Part shown: piece after piece, positions 44,598 to 53,500 of the stretch
Numbering within the stretch: position 1 is the first letter of the stretch
Layout: each line of letters opens with the position of its first letter
Assembly (NCBI GenBank): GCA_022827835.1
Contig: JAJEIO010000002.1
Location: 186,001-250,000, forward strand
DNA from: Candidatus Latescibacterota bacterium
Lineage (GTDB): Bacteria; Latescibacterota; UBA2968; UBA8231
Direction: 5' to 3'
Length of the DNA: 64,000 nt
Program-made: the position numbers and the translations under genes
Notes under the pieces: generated by a model
What the model was told of the DNA's origin: nothing
Databases searched by the model: none
Seen by the model: the letters and a program-made list of their open reading frames with translations, nothing else

Positions 44598-45596
44598 ATG
44601 ACACCTGCAAACATGCTGAGAGCCGTCCACTATCAGGACGTGGATCCCGGAACTCAGTGGATCAAGGACGCCGTCGTCGCCATCGATTCCGACGGACCGC
44701 TCGACGCAGACCGCACCCTCACTCCGAACGTGGTCAAAGTGGACGGCGGCTACCGCATGTACTATCACGGCCTCGGGCCGGAGCGTCCAAACGCGGCTTC
44801 AAAGGGGTACATCCTCAGCGCCTTCTCCACCGATGCCGAGCACTGGGAAAAAGAGCCGGGCGTCAGAATGGATGCGGGCGGAGACGGTGCCGAGCACTAC
44901 ATCTGGAGCCCGGACGTCATTCCGCTAGCAGATGGCCGCTACCGCATGTATTACGAGGGGAAGACCGAGACGGGGGACGGCCAAGTCAAGGCCACAATTG
45001 TCAGTGCTGTTTCCGCCGACGGTCTGGTCTGGGAACGAGAGCCGGGCCTGCGCCTAGCCGGAGCAAGCGTCTCCTATCTGGCACCTCGCTGTCTGCACCT
45101 CGACCCGGCCGCCGAGCAGGGCGGCTCCCGCTTTCGCCTCTACGCCAGTGCCTATCCCTATCCAGATGTTGCTGGTAACAAAAAGATCGTCAGCGCCGTA
45201 TCAGAAGATGGTCTAGTATTCCAGTTGGAGCCCGGCGTTCGCATACCCCAGGACCGATCGCTGGAAAGTTATGCAGTCTATGCCCCGGAGGTTTTGCGCC
45301 TAGGCGAGGGCGGCTTTCGGATGTACTACGCAGGCTGGACGTCGGCTCCGGAAGTCCCCCGTGGATCAAAGTATCACGGCAGAATTTTCAGCGCATTTTC
45401 CGCAGACGGTCTGCAGTGGGTCAAGGATCCGGGAATCTGCATTGACAACGGGGGACCGTGGGACGCAGCCAAGGCATCAGAGCCGTGTGTGATTGACCTC
45501 GCCGACGGCCGCTTCCGCATGTTCTACGAAGCCTGTGATCTCGACGGACGCTGGCGCATTGCCAGCGCAACTTCGGCTGCATCTACTGCGCCGTAA
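44598..45596 (+). CDS. Glycosidase-like five-bladed beta-propeller protein
   Basis: The protein has 332 residues and no signal peptide. Repeating blade motifs (GGYRMYYHGLG, GRYRMYYEGKT, GGFRMYYAGWTS, GRFRMFYEACDL) alternate with ILSAFSTDAEHWEKEPGVRM, IVSAVSADGLVWEREPG and similar stretches. This is the pattern of GH43/GH32/GH130-type propellers. Acidic residues fall at the expected blade tops, but the family cannot be fixed. It begins nine bases after the UlaG-like gene. An ATG five codons downstream is an alternative start. Confidence 0.65.
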   Translation: MTPANMLRAVHYQDVDPGTQWIKDAVVAIDSDGPLDADRTLTPNVVKVDGGYRMYYHGLGPERPNAASKGYILSAFSTDAEHWEKEPGVRMDAGGDGAEHYIWSPDVIPLADGRYRMYYEGKTETGDGQVKATIVSAVSADGLVWEREPGLRLAGASVSYLAPRCLHLDPAAEQGGSRFRLYASAYPYPDVAGNKKIVSAVSEDGLVFQLEPGVRIPQDRSLESYAVYAPEVLRLGEGGFRMYYAGWTSAPEVPRGSKYHGRIFSAFSADGLQWVKDPGICIDNGGPWDAAKASEPCVIDLADGRFRMFYEACDLDGRWRIASATSAASTAP

Positions 45597-45637
45597 GGAC
45601 CCAACAAGTAATCACCCATAGCTAAAGGAGTACCACC

Positions 45638-46762
45638 ATGCCGGGCACTGAAGCCCCTATCGGACCCAACGATGCGATTAAAGTCACCAAGATCGAGACG
45701 TTCGTTCTCAAAAACTCCTGGGTCTTCGTCAAGATCTCGACGGACGCGGGCATCACCGGTTGGGGCGAAATGCTCAAGGACGACGCCAGGGCCTGTGCTG
45801 CCGGCGCGCTCGAAGTCGCCGACTACTTAGTAGGCAAGGACCCCCGCCCAGTCACACACCACTGGCAGGCCATCCATCGCGGTGCCTTCTATCGCGGCGG
45901 CCCAATCAAAACCGCCATCTCCTCTGGCATTGATATGGCCCTTTGGGACATCACCGGCAAGTGCTATGGCGTGCCCGTGTACAAGCTCCTCGGCGGCCCC
46001 ACGCGCGAGCGGATTCGAGTTTACGGCGAAGTGAGCGAGAAGACCGGCGTCAACGCCATGAAGGTGGGGCCGGGCACGTCGCGCTCTCCCTTCAAATACA
46101 TCGAGGGCCAAAAATTCGTCGATGAGATCGTCGAGCGCTTCAAGGCGCTGCGCGAACAACACGGCTCCAGCGTCGATATCGCCGTTGACTTTCACGGCGC
46201 AGTGCAACCCCCAACCGCCCTGCTGCTCGTCAAGGCACTCGAACCGTATCATCCTTGGTTCTACGAGGAAATTGTCCAGGCCCTCAACGTCGATGTCATG
46301 GCCGAAATCGCCGCAAAGACTCACATCCCCATTGCCACGGGCGAGCGCATCTTTACCAAGTGGGGATTCAAGGAAATTCTCGAAAAACGCGCCGCCCACA
46401 TCCTCCAGCCGGATGTTTGCTATGCCGGCGGCATCACCGAATTGAAGATCATCGCTGGCATGGCCGAGGCCTACTACTCGCCGCTGGCCCCGCACAATCC
46501 CCAAGGCCCCTGTTCGCTCGCCGCGAGTCTGCAGGTCGCCGCAGCCATCCCCAACTTTCTCATCCAAGAGCGCGGCGACAACGAATACGCAGACCTACTC
46601 GCCAAACCCTTGCCACCGGTCGCCAACGGCCACCGACCCCTGCCCCCGGACCCCGGCCTCGGCATCACCATCGACGAAGACAAGCTCATGGCCCAAGTCG
46701 GCGAACCGAGTCCCTATCGCGTTCGCCTGGATTCCGACGATGGGGCGGTTGTGGATTGGTAG
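45638..46762 (+). CDS. Mandelate racemase/enolase-superfamily dehydratase (galactonate dehydratase-like)
   Basis: The protein has 374 residues. The capping domain has ITGWGEMLKDDAR, and the barrel has metal ligands in IAVDFHGAV (Asp), WFYEEIV (Glu) and ATGERIF (Glu), plus APHNPQGP with a catalytic His. This matches sugar-acid dehydratases such as DgoD, which convert aldonic acids to 2-keto-3-deoxy acids. The products would suit the HpcH aldolases elsewhere in the window. AAAGGAG precedes the ATG by seven bases. It is the last gene of the catabolic group. The exact sugar acid is unknown. Confidence 0.85.
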   Translation: MPGTEAPIGPNDAIKVTKIETFVLKNSWVFVKISTDAGITGWGEMLKDDARACAAGALEVADYLVGKDPRPVTHHWQAIHRGAFYRGGPIKTAISSGIDMALWDITGKCYGVPVYKLLGGPTRERIRVYGEVSEKTGVNAMKVGPGTSRSPFKYIEGQKFVDEIVERFKALREQHGSSVDIAVDFHGAVQPPTALLLVKALEPYHPWFYEEIVQALNVDVMAEIAAKTHIPIATGERIFTKWGFKEILEKRAAHILQPDVCYAGGITELKIIAGMAEAYYSPLAPHNPQGPCSLAASLQVAAAIPNFLIQERGDNEYADLLAKPLPPVANGHRPLPPDPGLGITIDEDKLMAQVGEPSPYRVRLDSDDGAVVDW

Positions 46763-46817
46763 GGTGGAGGCGAAACGGCGCATCAACCGGAGGAGCACTG
46801 AAAAAAGGAGAACTGCA

Positions 46818-47087
46818 ATGGAGCTTCACGAACTCGTCCTTGAGATGAAGCAGCTTGAACGACGGCTCACGCTCTACGAAGAAAAATACGGCATTCTCAG
46901 CCAAGATTTTTACAACATCTTAAAAGCGGGAAAGCTATCGCGCTACGACGATTTTGACGAAACCCGAACGGATTTCAGCCGGTGGAAAGGCATTTACGAA
47001 ACTTGGCAACGCCGCAAGACGGCCTATAACGAACAAATCCAACAAAGCGACCCCGCCGACGCATTGCGTGTACAACCTGCTTATTGA
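46818..47087 (+). CDS. Small helical protein, probable antitoxin of a TumE-like pair
   Basis: The protein has 89 residues and is almost fully helical ([40 protein letters not shown]), with [13 protein letters not shown] between. AAGGAG precedes the ATG at 46818. The stop is one base before the next gene, which looks like a TumE/DUF6516 toxin. The order (small helical gene, then toxin) fits an antitoxin. It lacks the helix-turn-helix seen in TumA, so it may be a different antitoxin type. Confidence 0.6.
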   Translation: MELHELVLEMKQLERRLTLYEEKYGILSQDFYNILKAGKLSRYDDFDETRTDFSRWKGIYETWQRRKTAYNEQIQQSDPADALRVQPAY

Positions 47088-47088
47088 T

Positions 47089-47502
47089 ATGGCGGAAAAA
47101 CCCCTCGAATCTCTTGCCGCTTATAGTTACTTTTTGGCTGAAACCATGAGTCGTCCTTCCGTTCTTCGATCAACGATTCGCGTTTGGTCGTCCAGTCCTT
47201 TTACCGGAACAGCCGAGGGAGAGGCAACATTCGCAAACGGAGTCCGCTTGCGAATGCGGGAGGAATTAGATTTTGCAGATGGTCTGATCACGTCGTATGG
47301 ATACGAAGTTTATCGCGGAACAGAACGCCTGTATTGGTATGATGACTTTCCTCATCCCGAAGAATCCGCACTCGCCTCTACTTTTCCTCACCACAAGCAC
47401 GTTCCGCCAGACATTAGACGCAACCGCATTCCCGCACCCAATCTTCAGTTTACCGGCCCTAATCTGATCGCAATTATTGAAGAAATTGAATCTCTCCATT
47501 AG
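47089..47502 (+). CDS. TumE-like (DUF6516) family toxin
   Basis: The protein has 137 residues from the ATG at 47089. The family pattern is visible: [40 protein letters not shown], then [17 protein letters not shown] and LIAIIEEIE at the end. TumE proteins are small toxins of type II systems; the biochemical activity here is unproven. A longer reading of the frame would overlap the antitoxin gene and is rejected. The spacing of one base to the upstream gene indicates coupled translation. Confidence 0.65.
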   Translation: MAEKPLESLAAYSYFLAETMSRPSVLRSTIRVWSSSPFTGTAEGEATFANGVRLRMREELDFADGLITSYGYEVYRGTERLYWYDDFPHPEESALASTFPHHKHVPPDIRRNRIPAPNLQFTGPNLIAIIEEIESLH

Positions 47503-47519
47503 GTTGCTCTTGAAATACA

Positions 47520-47714
47520 ATGAACTGCATCCACTGTCATGGGCAGATGAAGCGCTCGGCGGCACCCTTTCATGTTGACCGCAACGGCTATCACTTGGTG
47601 TTCGACACAGTCCCGGCTTGGGTCTGTGACCAGTGCGGTGAGGCGTACTTTGAGGAGCGCGAAGTCGATGCAATTCAGAGTGCCATTAAGGGGCTCGACC
47701 AACAAGATTCTTAA
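47520..47714 (+). CDS. YgiT-type zinc-finger protein
   Basis: The protein has 64 residues. Two CxxC pairs (CIHCHG and CDQCGEAYF) flank a beta segment, as in the N-terminal zinc domain of MqsA/YgiT antitoxins. No C-terminal helix-turn-helix is present. Stand-alone proteins of this type usually follow a DUF4258 toxin gene, which is missing here. It begins 17 bases after the TumE-like gene. Confidence 0.75.
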   Translation: MNCIHCHGQMKRSAAPFHVDRNGYHLVFDTVPAWVCDQCGEAYFEEREVDAIQSAIKGLDQQDS

Positions 47715-47728
47715 TTGAGGAAGCTGGA

Positions 47729-47983
47729 ATGATAACTTTAACCTTTGAAGCACGGGCTTCTAAAATTTGGTTCGATAACGATAACATATGGCTGAATCTT
47801 TCCGATGGTCGGCAATTATCGGTTCCTCTTGCCTATTTCCCGCGACTGCATAAAGCTACAGAACAACAAAGGGAAAATTATGAGCTTAGTGGTGGTGGGA
47901 CGGGCCTTCATTGGGATGAAATAGATGAAGACATCAGCGTTCCCAACTTACTTATTGGAATCTATGATCGGTCTGTTACTTGA
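47729..47983 (+). CDS. DUF2442 family protein
   Basis: The protein has 84 residues with the DUF2442 pattern: IWFDNDNIWLNLSDGRQLSV, a YFPRL motif, and HWDEIDEDISVPNLLIG near the end. It is typically the second gene after a DUF4160 protein and thought to be an antitoxin-like partner. No DUF4160 gene is present here. Function is unknown. It looks full length and begins 14 bases after the zinc-finger gene. Confidence 0.75.
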   Translation: MITLTFEARASKIWFDNDNIWLNLSDGRQLSVPLAYFPRLHKATEQQRENYELSGGGTGLHWDEIDEDISVPNLLIGIYDRSVT

Positions 47984-48024
47984 AGCTATATGGTGCTTGA
48001 ACGCTTACAACGGAGTAGCACATT

Positions 48025-48213
48025 ATGAAGCGCACTTTTAGCGTGAAGGCTATCTGGGATGATGAGGCACAGGTCTTCTATGCCCAAAGCGACATTGAGG
48101 GCCTACATATTGAGGCTGCCAGTCTTGACGAATTTGAAAAAATCATGCTGGACGCGGCACCTGAATTAATTCTGGCCAATCATCGAAGTGCGTCCAAGAT
48201 CGCCGAACACTAG
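48025..48213 (+). CDS. DUF1902 family protein, antitoxin-like
   Basis: The protein has 62 residues. FSVKAIWDDEAQVFYAQSDI followed by EGLHIEAASLDEFEKIMLDA is the DUF1902 beta-beta-alpha layout, similar to HicB antitoxins. The usual neighbour would be a HicA-type toxin. Instead, a nucleotidyltransferase gene follows 12 bases on. GGAG lies about eleven bases upstream of the ATG. It appears to be an orphan. Confidence 0.7.
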   Translation: MKRTFSVKAIWDDEAQVFYAQSDIEGLHIEAASLDEFEKIMLDAAPELILANHRSASKIAEH

Positions 48214-48225
48214 AAAGGGGCGCTT

Positions 48226-48570
48226 ATGAATGCCATTGAAGCCCATATCGACAGCGCCACGATCCAAGCTATAGCGCAACTGATTGTTGAACGCTTTGAT
48301 CCAGAACAAATCATTCTCTTCGGCAGCCATGCTCGCGGAGAGGTTGGAGCGCACAGCGATTTGGATCTGCTGGTCGTGCTTCGTACAGGCGCAGGACAGC
48401 CACAGCATGGCAATCCAATTCGTCGGGCGATTGCCGAGCGTTTCGTTCTGCCCGTCGATGTGGTTATCCGCTCTCCAGAAGTCCTCGCCGAGCAGTGCGA
48501 TGACCCGCATTCCTTGATCCACAAGGTGCTGGAAGAGGGGAAGGTGCTGTATGAGCGACGCGTCTCTTGA
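48226..48570 (+). CDS. MNT-type nucleotidyltransferase (MntA-like antitoxin)
   Basis: The protein has 114 residues. The minimal nucleotidyltransferase motif is GSHARGEVGAHSDLDLLVVL, with catalytic Asp at about 45 and 47. In MNT-HEPN systems this protein AMPylates a HEPN RNase and silences it. The HEPN gene normally overlaps the end of the MNT gene. Here only a nine-codon stub occurs at that position, so the toxin is missing. Its 3' end is followed directly by the pentapeptide-repeat gene. Confidence 0.8.
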   Translation: MNAIEAHIDSATIQAIAQLIVERFDPEQIILFGSHARGEVGAHSDLDLLVVLRTGAGQPQHGNPIRRAIAERFVLPVDVVIRSPEVLAEQCDDPHSLIHKVLEEGKVLYERRVS

Positions 48571-48580
48571 ACGAGTGTAG
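48551..48580 (+). pseudogene. Stub of a HEPN-type partner gene
   Basis: An ATG at 48551 overlaps the end of the MNT gene, as a HEPN partner normally would. The frame reads MSDASLERV and then stops at TAG (48578-48580). The next gene starts four bases later. I infer that the rest of the toxin was lost by deletion. The overlap pattern is seen; the identity is inferred. Confidence 0.35.
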
Positions 48581-48583
48581 AGA

Positions 48584-50206
48584 ATGTTTTCTCGATTTTG
48601 GACTTGGCTTTTTCGATCTCAGACCCTCCAGTTCCTTCTTATCGTCCTGCTCATTGTCTTGGCGGTAGTCTTTGTAGTCGTCATGTCCTCTGAAAATCCC
48701 GAGTGGATTTTCGATCTTTTAGGGGTAGCTGAAAAAGGGGAACCAAATGAAAAAGGGGAACCAAAATACGAGGTTTTGAAATTTCTGGGCATCGGCATGG
48801 GCGGCGTACTAGTCGCTTTGCAAGCCCTGATGTCCTACAAACGCGCCAAGGCGATGGAGGATACCGCGCAAGCGCAGGCCGATGCCGCGAACGCACAAGC
48901 CAGAGCTACGGAGGAGCAGGCAAAAGCCAACCAGCACACCGAGCAGGGACAGCAGCAGGAGCGATTTAGAAACGCTATCGAGCATCTCGGGCACAAAAAG
49001 GACTCTGTGCGCCTAGGCGGTGCCTACGAACTCTTCCATCTGGCGCAAGACACCGAAGGGTTGCGTCAGACAGTGCTAGATATTCTCTGCGCTCATATCC
49101 GCCAGACGACGGGTGAATACGAATATCAGAAAAAGCATAAGGTCCCGGAAGACGTGGACCCGGAAGACGCCGTGTCAAAACCCTCGGAAGAAGTCCAGAG
49201 TCTGTTGAATCTGTTGTTTGTTCAAGATCATGGTGTTTTCAAAGGACTACGCGCCGACTTGGGGGGAAGCTGGATGGGTGGTGCCGATCTCAGGACAGCA
49301 CGTCTAGAAAGTTCTGTCTTGGTCGGAGTGGATCTACAAGAAGCGAATCTCACGAGAGCAAACCTACAGGGGGCGAATCTCGATGGGGCTCAATTGCAAG
49401 GGGCAAACCTCGAAGGGGCAAATCTGCAAAAGGCAAACATCACATGGACTCAGCTTGAAAGGACGAACCTCACGAAAGCGAACCTGCAAGAGGCGGACCT
49501 CACGAAAGCGAATCTGCAAGGAGCAAACCTCACAGGGACGCAATTACAAGGGACAAACCTCAAAGAAGCGAATCTGAAAAGGGCGGACCTCAAGGAAGCG
49601 AACCTGAAAAGGGCGGACCTCATAGACGCGCAGTTACAAAAAGCTGAGCTTCCGCTAGCTCAGCTACAAGAAGCCATACTTTGGAAAGCTAATTTACAAA
49701 TGGCCAGACTATCGGGAGCGCAATTACAAGCGGCGCACCTAGTGGAGGCGAACCTGCAAGCAGCCGTGCTTTGGAATACGCAGCTACAAGGAGCGAATCT
49801 CGCGAAGGCGAAACTACAAGCCGCTGAGCTCTGCTTCGCACAATTACAAGCGGCGAACCTCAGGGAGGCGAAGCTGCAAGGAATTACCAGCGACAAAGCA
49901 TTATTTGATTCTTTTGAAGAACGTATAAATGATCGAATTGGTGAAAAAAACGAACTAAACGGTGCGATTTTTGAGGGCGGATTGAAGCAAGAAAATATAG
50001 ATTTCATTGTTGCGGATATTTCTGATAAAGAAGCAAGGAAAGGATTGCGAAAAGAACTGATAAAGCACATCGAAGTAAATAGTTATAGCCTGCCGGATGA
50101 CAGAGGAGCCATCATCGATCCCTATACCAAAGAAGACGCCGAAAAATGGATCTCCGAATACAAAGAAGCCATGTCAGAAGTCCTATCCTTAGGAAACGAT
50201 AGCTAA
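48584..50206 (+). CDS. Membrane-anchored pentapeptide-repeat protein
   Basis: The protein has 540 residues. Two membrane helices are near the N-terminus (FLLIVLLIVLAVVFVVVM at about 17-35 and FLGIGMGGVLVALQALM at about 68-85). An Ala/Gln-rich coiled coil follows at about 90-125. From about 230 to 450 it has some 40 pentapeptide repeats (ANLQGANLDGAQLQGANLEG and similar), forming a right-handed quadrilateral beta-helix. A charged C-terminal domain of about 90 residues ends it. The family is broad and its function is not known. Its base composition is AT-richer than the core genes, in keeping with the accessory region. Confidence 0.8.
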   Translation: MFSRFWTWLFRSQTLQFLLIVLLIVLAVVFVVVMSSENPEWIFDLLGVAEKGEPNEKGEPKYEVLKFLGIGMGGVLVALQALMSYKRAKAMEDTAQAQADAANAQARATEEQAKANQHTEQGQQQERFRNAIEHLGHKKDSVRLGGAYELFHLAQDTEGLRQTVLDILCAHIRQTTGEYEYQKKHKVPEDVDPEDAVSKPSEEVQSLLNLLFVQDHGVFKGLRADLGGSWMGGADLRTARLESSVLVGVDLQEANLTRANLQGANLDGAQLQGANLEGANLQKANITWTQLERTNLTKANLQEADLTKANLQGANLTGTQLQGTNLKEANLKRADLKEANLKRADLIDAQLQKAELPLAQLQEAILWKANLQMARLSGAQLQAAHLVEANLQAAVLWNTQLQGANLAKAKLQAAELCFAQLQAANLREAKLQGITSDKALFDSFEERINDRIGEKNELNGAIFEGGLKQENIDFIVADISDKEARKGLRKELIKHIEVNSYSLPDDRGAIIDPYTKEDAEKWISEYKEAMSEVLSLGNDS

Positions 50207-50504
50207 TGCCGCCCCTGAATGGCTAAACAAGAGACGAAGACATCGCCAACACCTCGCGCATCCCTATAGTATCCTCAAAGAAACCCTCACCCTTTCCACC
50301 GGAGACCCCGACATCGGCAACACACGAATCCAATAGTAGTTTGCCATTCGCCGCTAGAGGCTATCTCATACGTGCTAGTCGTGTCCACCCACTGTGGGTG
50401 CCCTACTTTAGGCCGTAATCCTCATCCTTTAAGAAAAAAGCTCTCACTCATGCGCGTTGACGGCGAAAGCGAGTCGGCGGTTATTACCGTGGCCTCACCA
50501 CCTA
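50207..50504. other. Intergenic region between convergent genes with a short palindrome
   Basis: This 298-base gap separates two converging genes. It contains a perfect seven-base inverted repeat, CACCCAC at 50386-50392 and GTGGGTG at 50394-50400, followed by CCCTAC. No reading frame looks coding and no terminator with a T-run is clear. Confidence 0.5.
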
Positions 50505-53500
50505 TTACCCAGCGTCTTCCACTGAGCGGAGGAAGTCAACCACTTCTTGATGGCCCCTCTCTTCGGCCAGACTCAAGGCCGTGTAGTTGTGGCCATTTTG
50601 TATGTGGACGTCTGCCCCGTTTTCGACGAGGAAACGCACCATCTCTACATGCCCCTCTGCTACGGCAAACATCAAAGCGGTTGTGCCGACGTTTGTCTGG
50701 GCATTAATTGGGACTCCGTTTTCTAGCAGTAGGCGCGCCATCTCTAGGTCTCCCGCAGCGGCAGCATACATCAAGGTGCTCATGCCGTAGGGTCCTCGGC
50801 TATCGGCACCGTATTCCCACATCCAATGTTCCAATAAAAGGCGTAATACCTCAGCATGGCCTTGGTTAAGAGCCATATGTAAGGCACCAGCCCCGATTGC
50901 TGTGTCGATAACGGGGCCAAAGCCGAGTACCTCTCTTACTCGCCATATGTAGGTTGCCCGATAGTGAATATCGGCCCCGTGATCTAGCAGGAGGCGGACC
51001 ATATCCAACTGGCCGCTATAAGCCGCTAACATCAGCGGCGTAGGCCCGCGCTCCTCGATGCCGAAGGGATGAACATCGACAAATGCTCCGTATTCTAGCA
51101 GGAGGCGGCCCACATCCAAATGACCGCGATAGGCGGCCAACCCCAAGGAGGCAGTGGGATGACGAGAGATGCCGATTTCTATATTTTCTAGTAAGAGGTG
51201 GGCCATGTCCAAATGGCCGTTATAGGCCGCCCACTCCAAGGCAGTTTGGGGGCCGGAGTCGTAAGAATCAAGACCGGCAAGCACTCTTGTGGGGGGCACA
51301 TGGCCTCTTCTTCTATCAATGAGGAAGATAGCCACTGCCAAGTGGCCTCCTGCGGCGGCAAACATTAAGGCGTCTTGATCTTGCCTGTTGCGGATATAGA
51401 GGTCCGCTCCCTGCTCAACCAAGAAACGCACTACCTCTATGTGGCCCTGCCCGGCGGCCTTCATTAGGGCGGTATCGTCATCGTCATCCCCAGGTTGGGG
51501 AAATCGCACGGCTTCCAAAGTATCCTGTTTTGTTTCTGCTACATAGACAACGGAGGAACCGTAGGGTTGGACGTTGATATCCATCCCGGCCTCAACAAAC
51601 AATCGCACCACATCCAGATTCCCGTTTTGTGCATAGGTAATGAAGGAGCCTTGACTATAGGGGATGCTTCGCTCAGACAGCTCGCTACGAGCCTCCTCTC
51701 GGCTCCTAGTTCGGGTTTCTTCGAGGTTAGGCGGTTCGTAAAATCCTCCGAGGGCACAGAAGACCGGTTCTTCCAATCCGGAAACGAGGATTTCGATGTT
51801 GGACCCATCTAAATTGGCACGCTGGATTTTACCCGACTTGCGGTATTCCCAGTCGAAGACTGTCCAGTACATCTTTCCTCCAGCCACATCCAAGGTTATG
51901 CCTCGTAGGTCTGAAGTGTCATCTATGGTGACGAGGGTTTCGATGTTAGAGCCGTCTAAGTTGGCACGCCGGATGTCACTCCTAGAATCAGACCTGCTCA
52001 CGAATATTTCCGTCCAGTACATTTTGCCCTCAGCCATGTCCACGGTGATACCTTTTGGATTTTCTAATCCGGTGGCGAGGGTTTCGATGTTGGACCCATC
52101 CAAGTTGGCGCGCCAGATTTCATTTTCTAATGTGGATGGCTCTTGTTCCGCCCAGTATAACTTGTCCCCAGCCAAGTATAAGGTGTTGTGCATACGCTTC
52201 TCAGTAGTAGTGACAAGGGTTTCGATGTTGGACCCATCTAAGTTGGCACGCCGAATTTGATCCCCCCTATCGATCTTGGTGTCCGCCGTCGGCAAGTACA
52301 CATCATCCGTCCAGTATAACTTGCCCTCGCTTATGTCTAAGGCGAAACCGGATATATCGCTCCTGGTAATGAAGACGGTTTCGATGTTGGACCCATCCAA
52401 GTTAGCGCGCTGAATCTTATGAATGCTATCCCTATTGGGCGTAAGGTCATTGGTCGTCCAGTATATTTTTCCCCCGTTCATATCTAAGGCGAGGTCGTAT
52501 GGGCCGTATACAGAGGAGCCCTCTAGGGTGACAAGGTCTTCTATGTTAGAGCCATCCAAGTTGGCACGCTGAATTTTACCCGTGCCCGAGTCTCTCCAGT
52601 ATATATGAGAAAAGGCGGTGTCCTGACCCTCGGAAGTTCCACTTGAAGCCACCAAATCCGGGGCGGCTTGGCCGATCCCCGGCGGCAACGAGGGATCAGA
52701 CGGATTGACGCTGTACGTGGCGAGGAGCACGGCGTCGGTGAGATCGACTTGGCCATCGCCGTTGACATCGCCGAGAGAAATGTCGCCGTTGTTGGGGAGC
52801 GTAATAGACGAATCCTCGCTGTACAGCAGCACATACAGCACATCAAAGGCATCGACTTGGCCATCGTTGTTCACATCGCCTAAAATCCTGCTCGTAGTGA
52901 GCTTCATGCGCGGGCTGCCGCCGTGCTCTTCAATCACAATGTCCGCCTCATCAACCCCCACCCGGAAATCTGTGTCCACATACGCGACCAAACCCTCGCC
53001 TGAAACGGTCAGCCCATAGACCAGATCATCCGCTTCCACCGCACCTTCTATCGCCCGCACTGGCCCCTGAGCCACTGCCACCGTCGGAATCCCCGCCTGC
53101 CCATCCACCAATACCATCCGCCGACTCTCCGTCATTCCACCGCTGCTCAGCCGGTAGATATACACCCCCGCTCCCACAGCCCGCCCCGCCGCATCCGTCC
53201 CATCCCATTGCTCCGTGTGCGCCCCCGCCGACCGTTCCGCATCGACTAACGTGGCTAGCCGCTGCCCCAGCACATTGAACACGTCCAGCCGCACGTGGTC
53301 AGACGCCGGCAGTTGGTAGGGAATGATGGTCGAAGGATTGAACGGGTTGGGGTAATTCTGCCCCAGCGCAAAGCTGGTCGGCAGGGCTGTGCCCCCTGAG
53401 AGCGTTTGCAGAGACAGCGCAAAATAACCGGCCGCATCCGTCGTCGCATCAATCGACTGGCGCAGATCGGTCAAATCAAACAGCCGCACCTTCACCCCGA

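Noticed and set aside
49330..49880. Short tandem DNA repeats as a microsatellite or mobile element
   Set aside because: The 15-base period is explained by pentapeptide repeats in an open gene.
51795..52571. Regularly spaced repeats as a CRISPR array
   Set aside because: The repeats are in frame, encode RANLDGSNIE, and have spacers of more than 100 bases that are coding.
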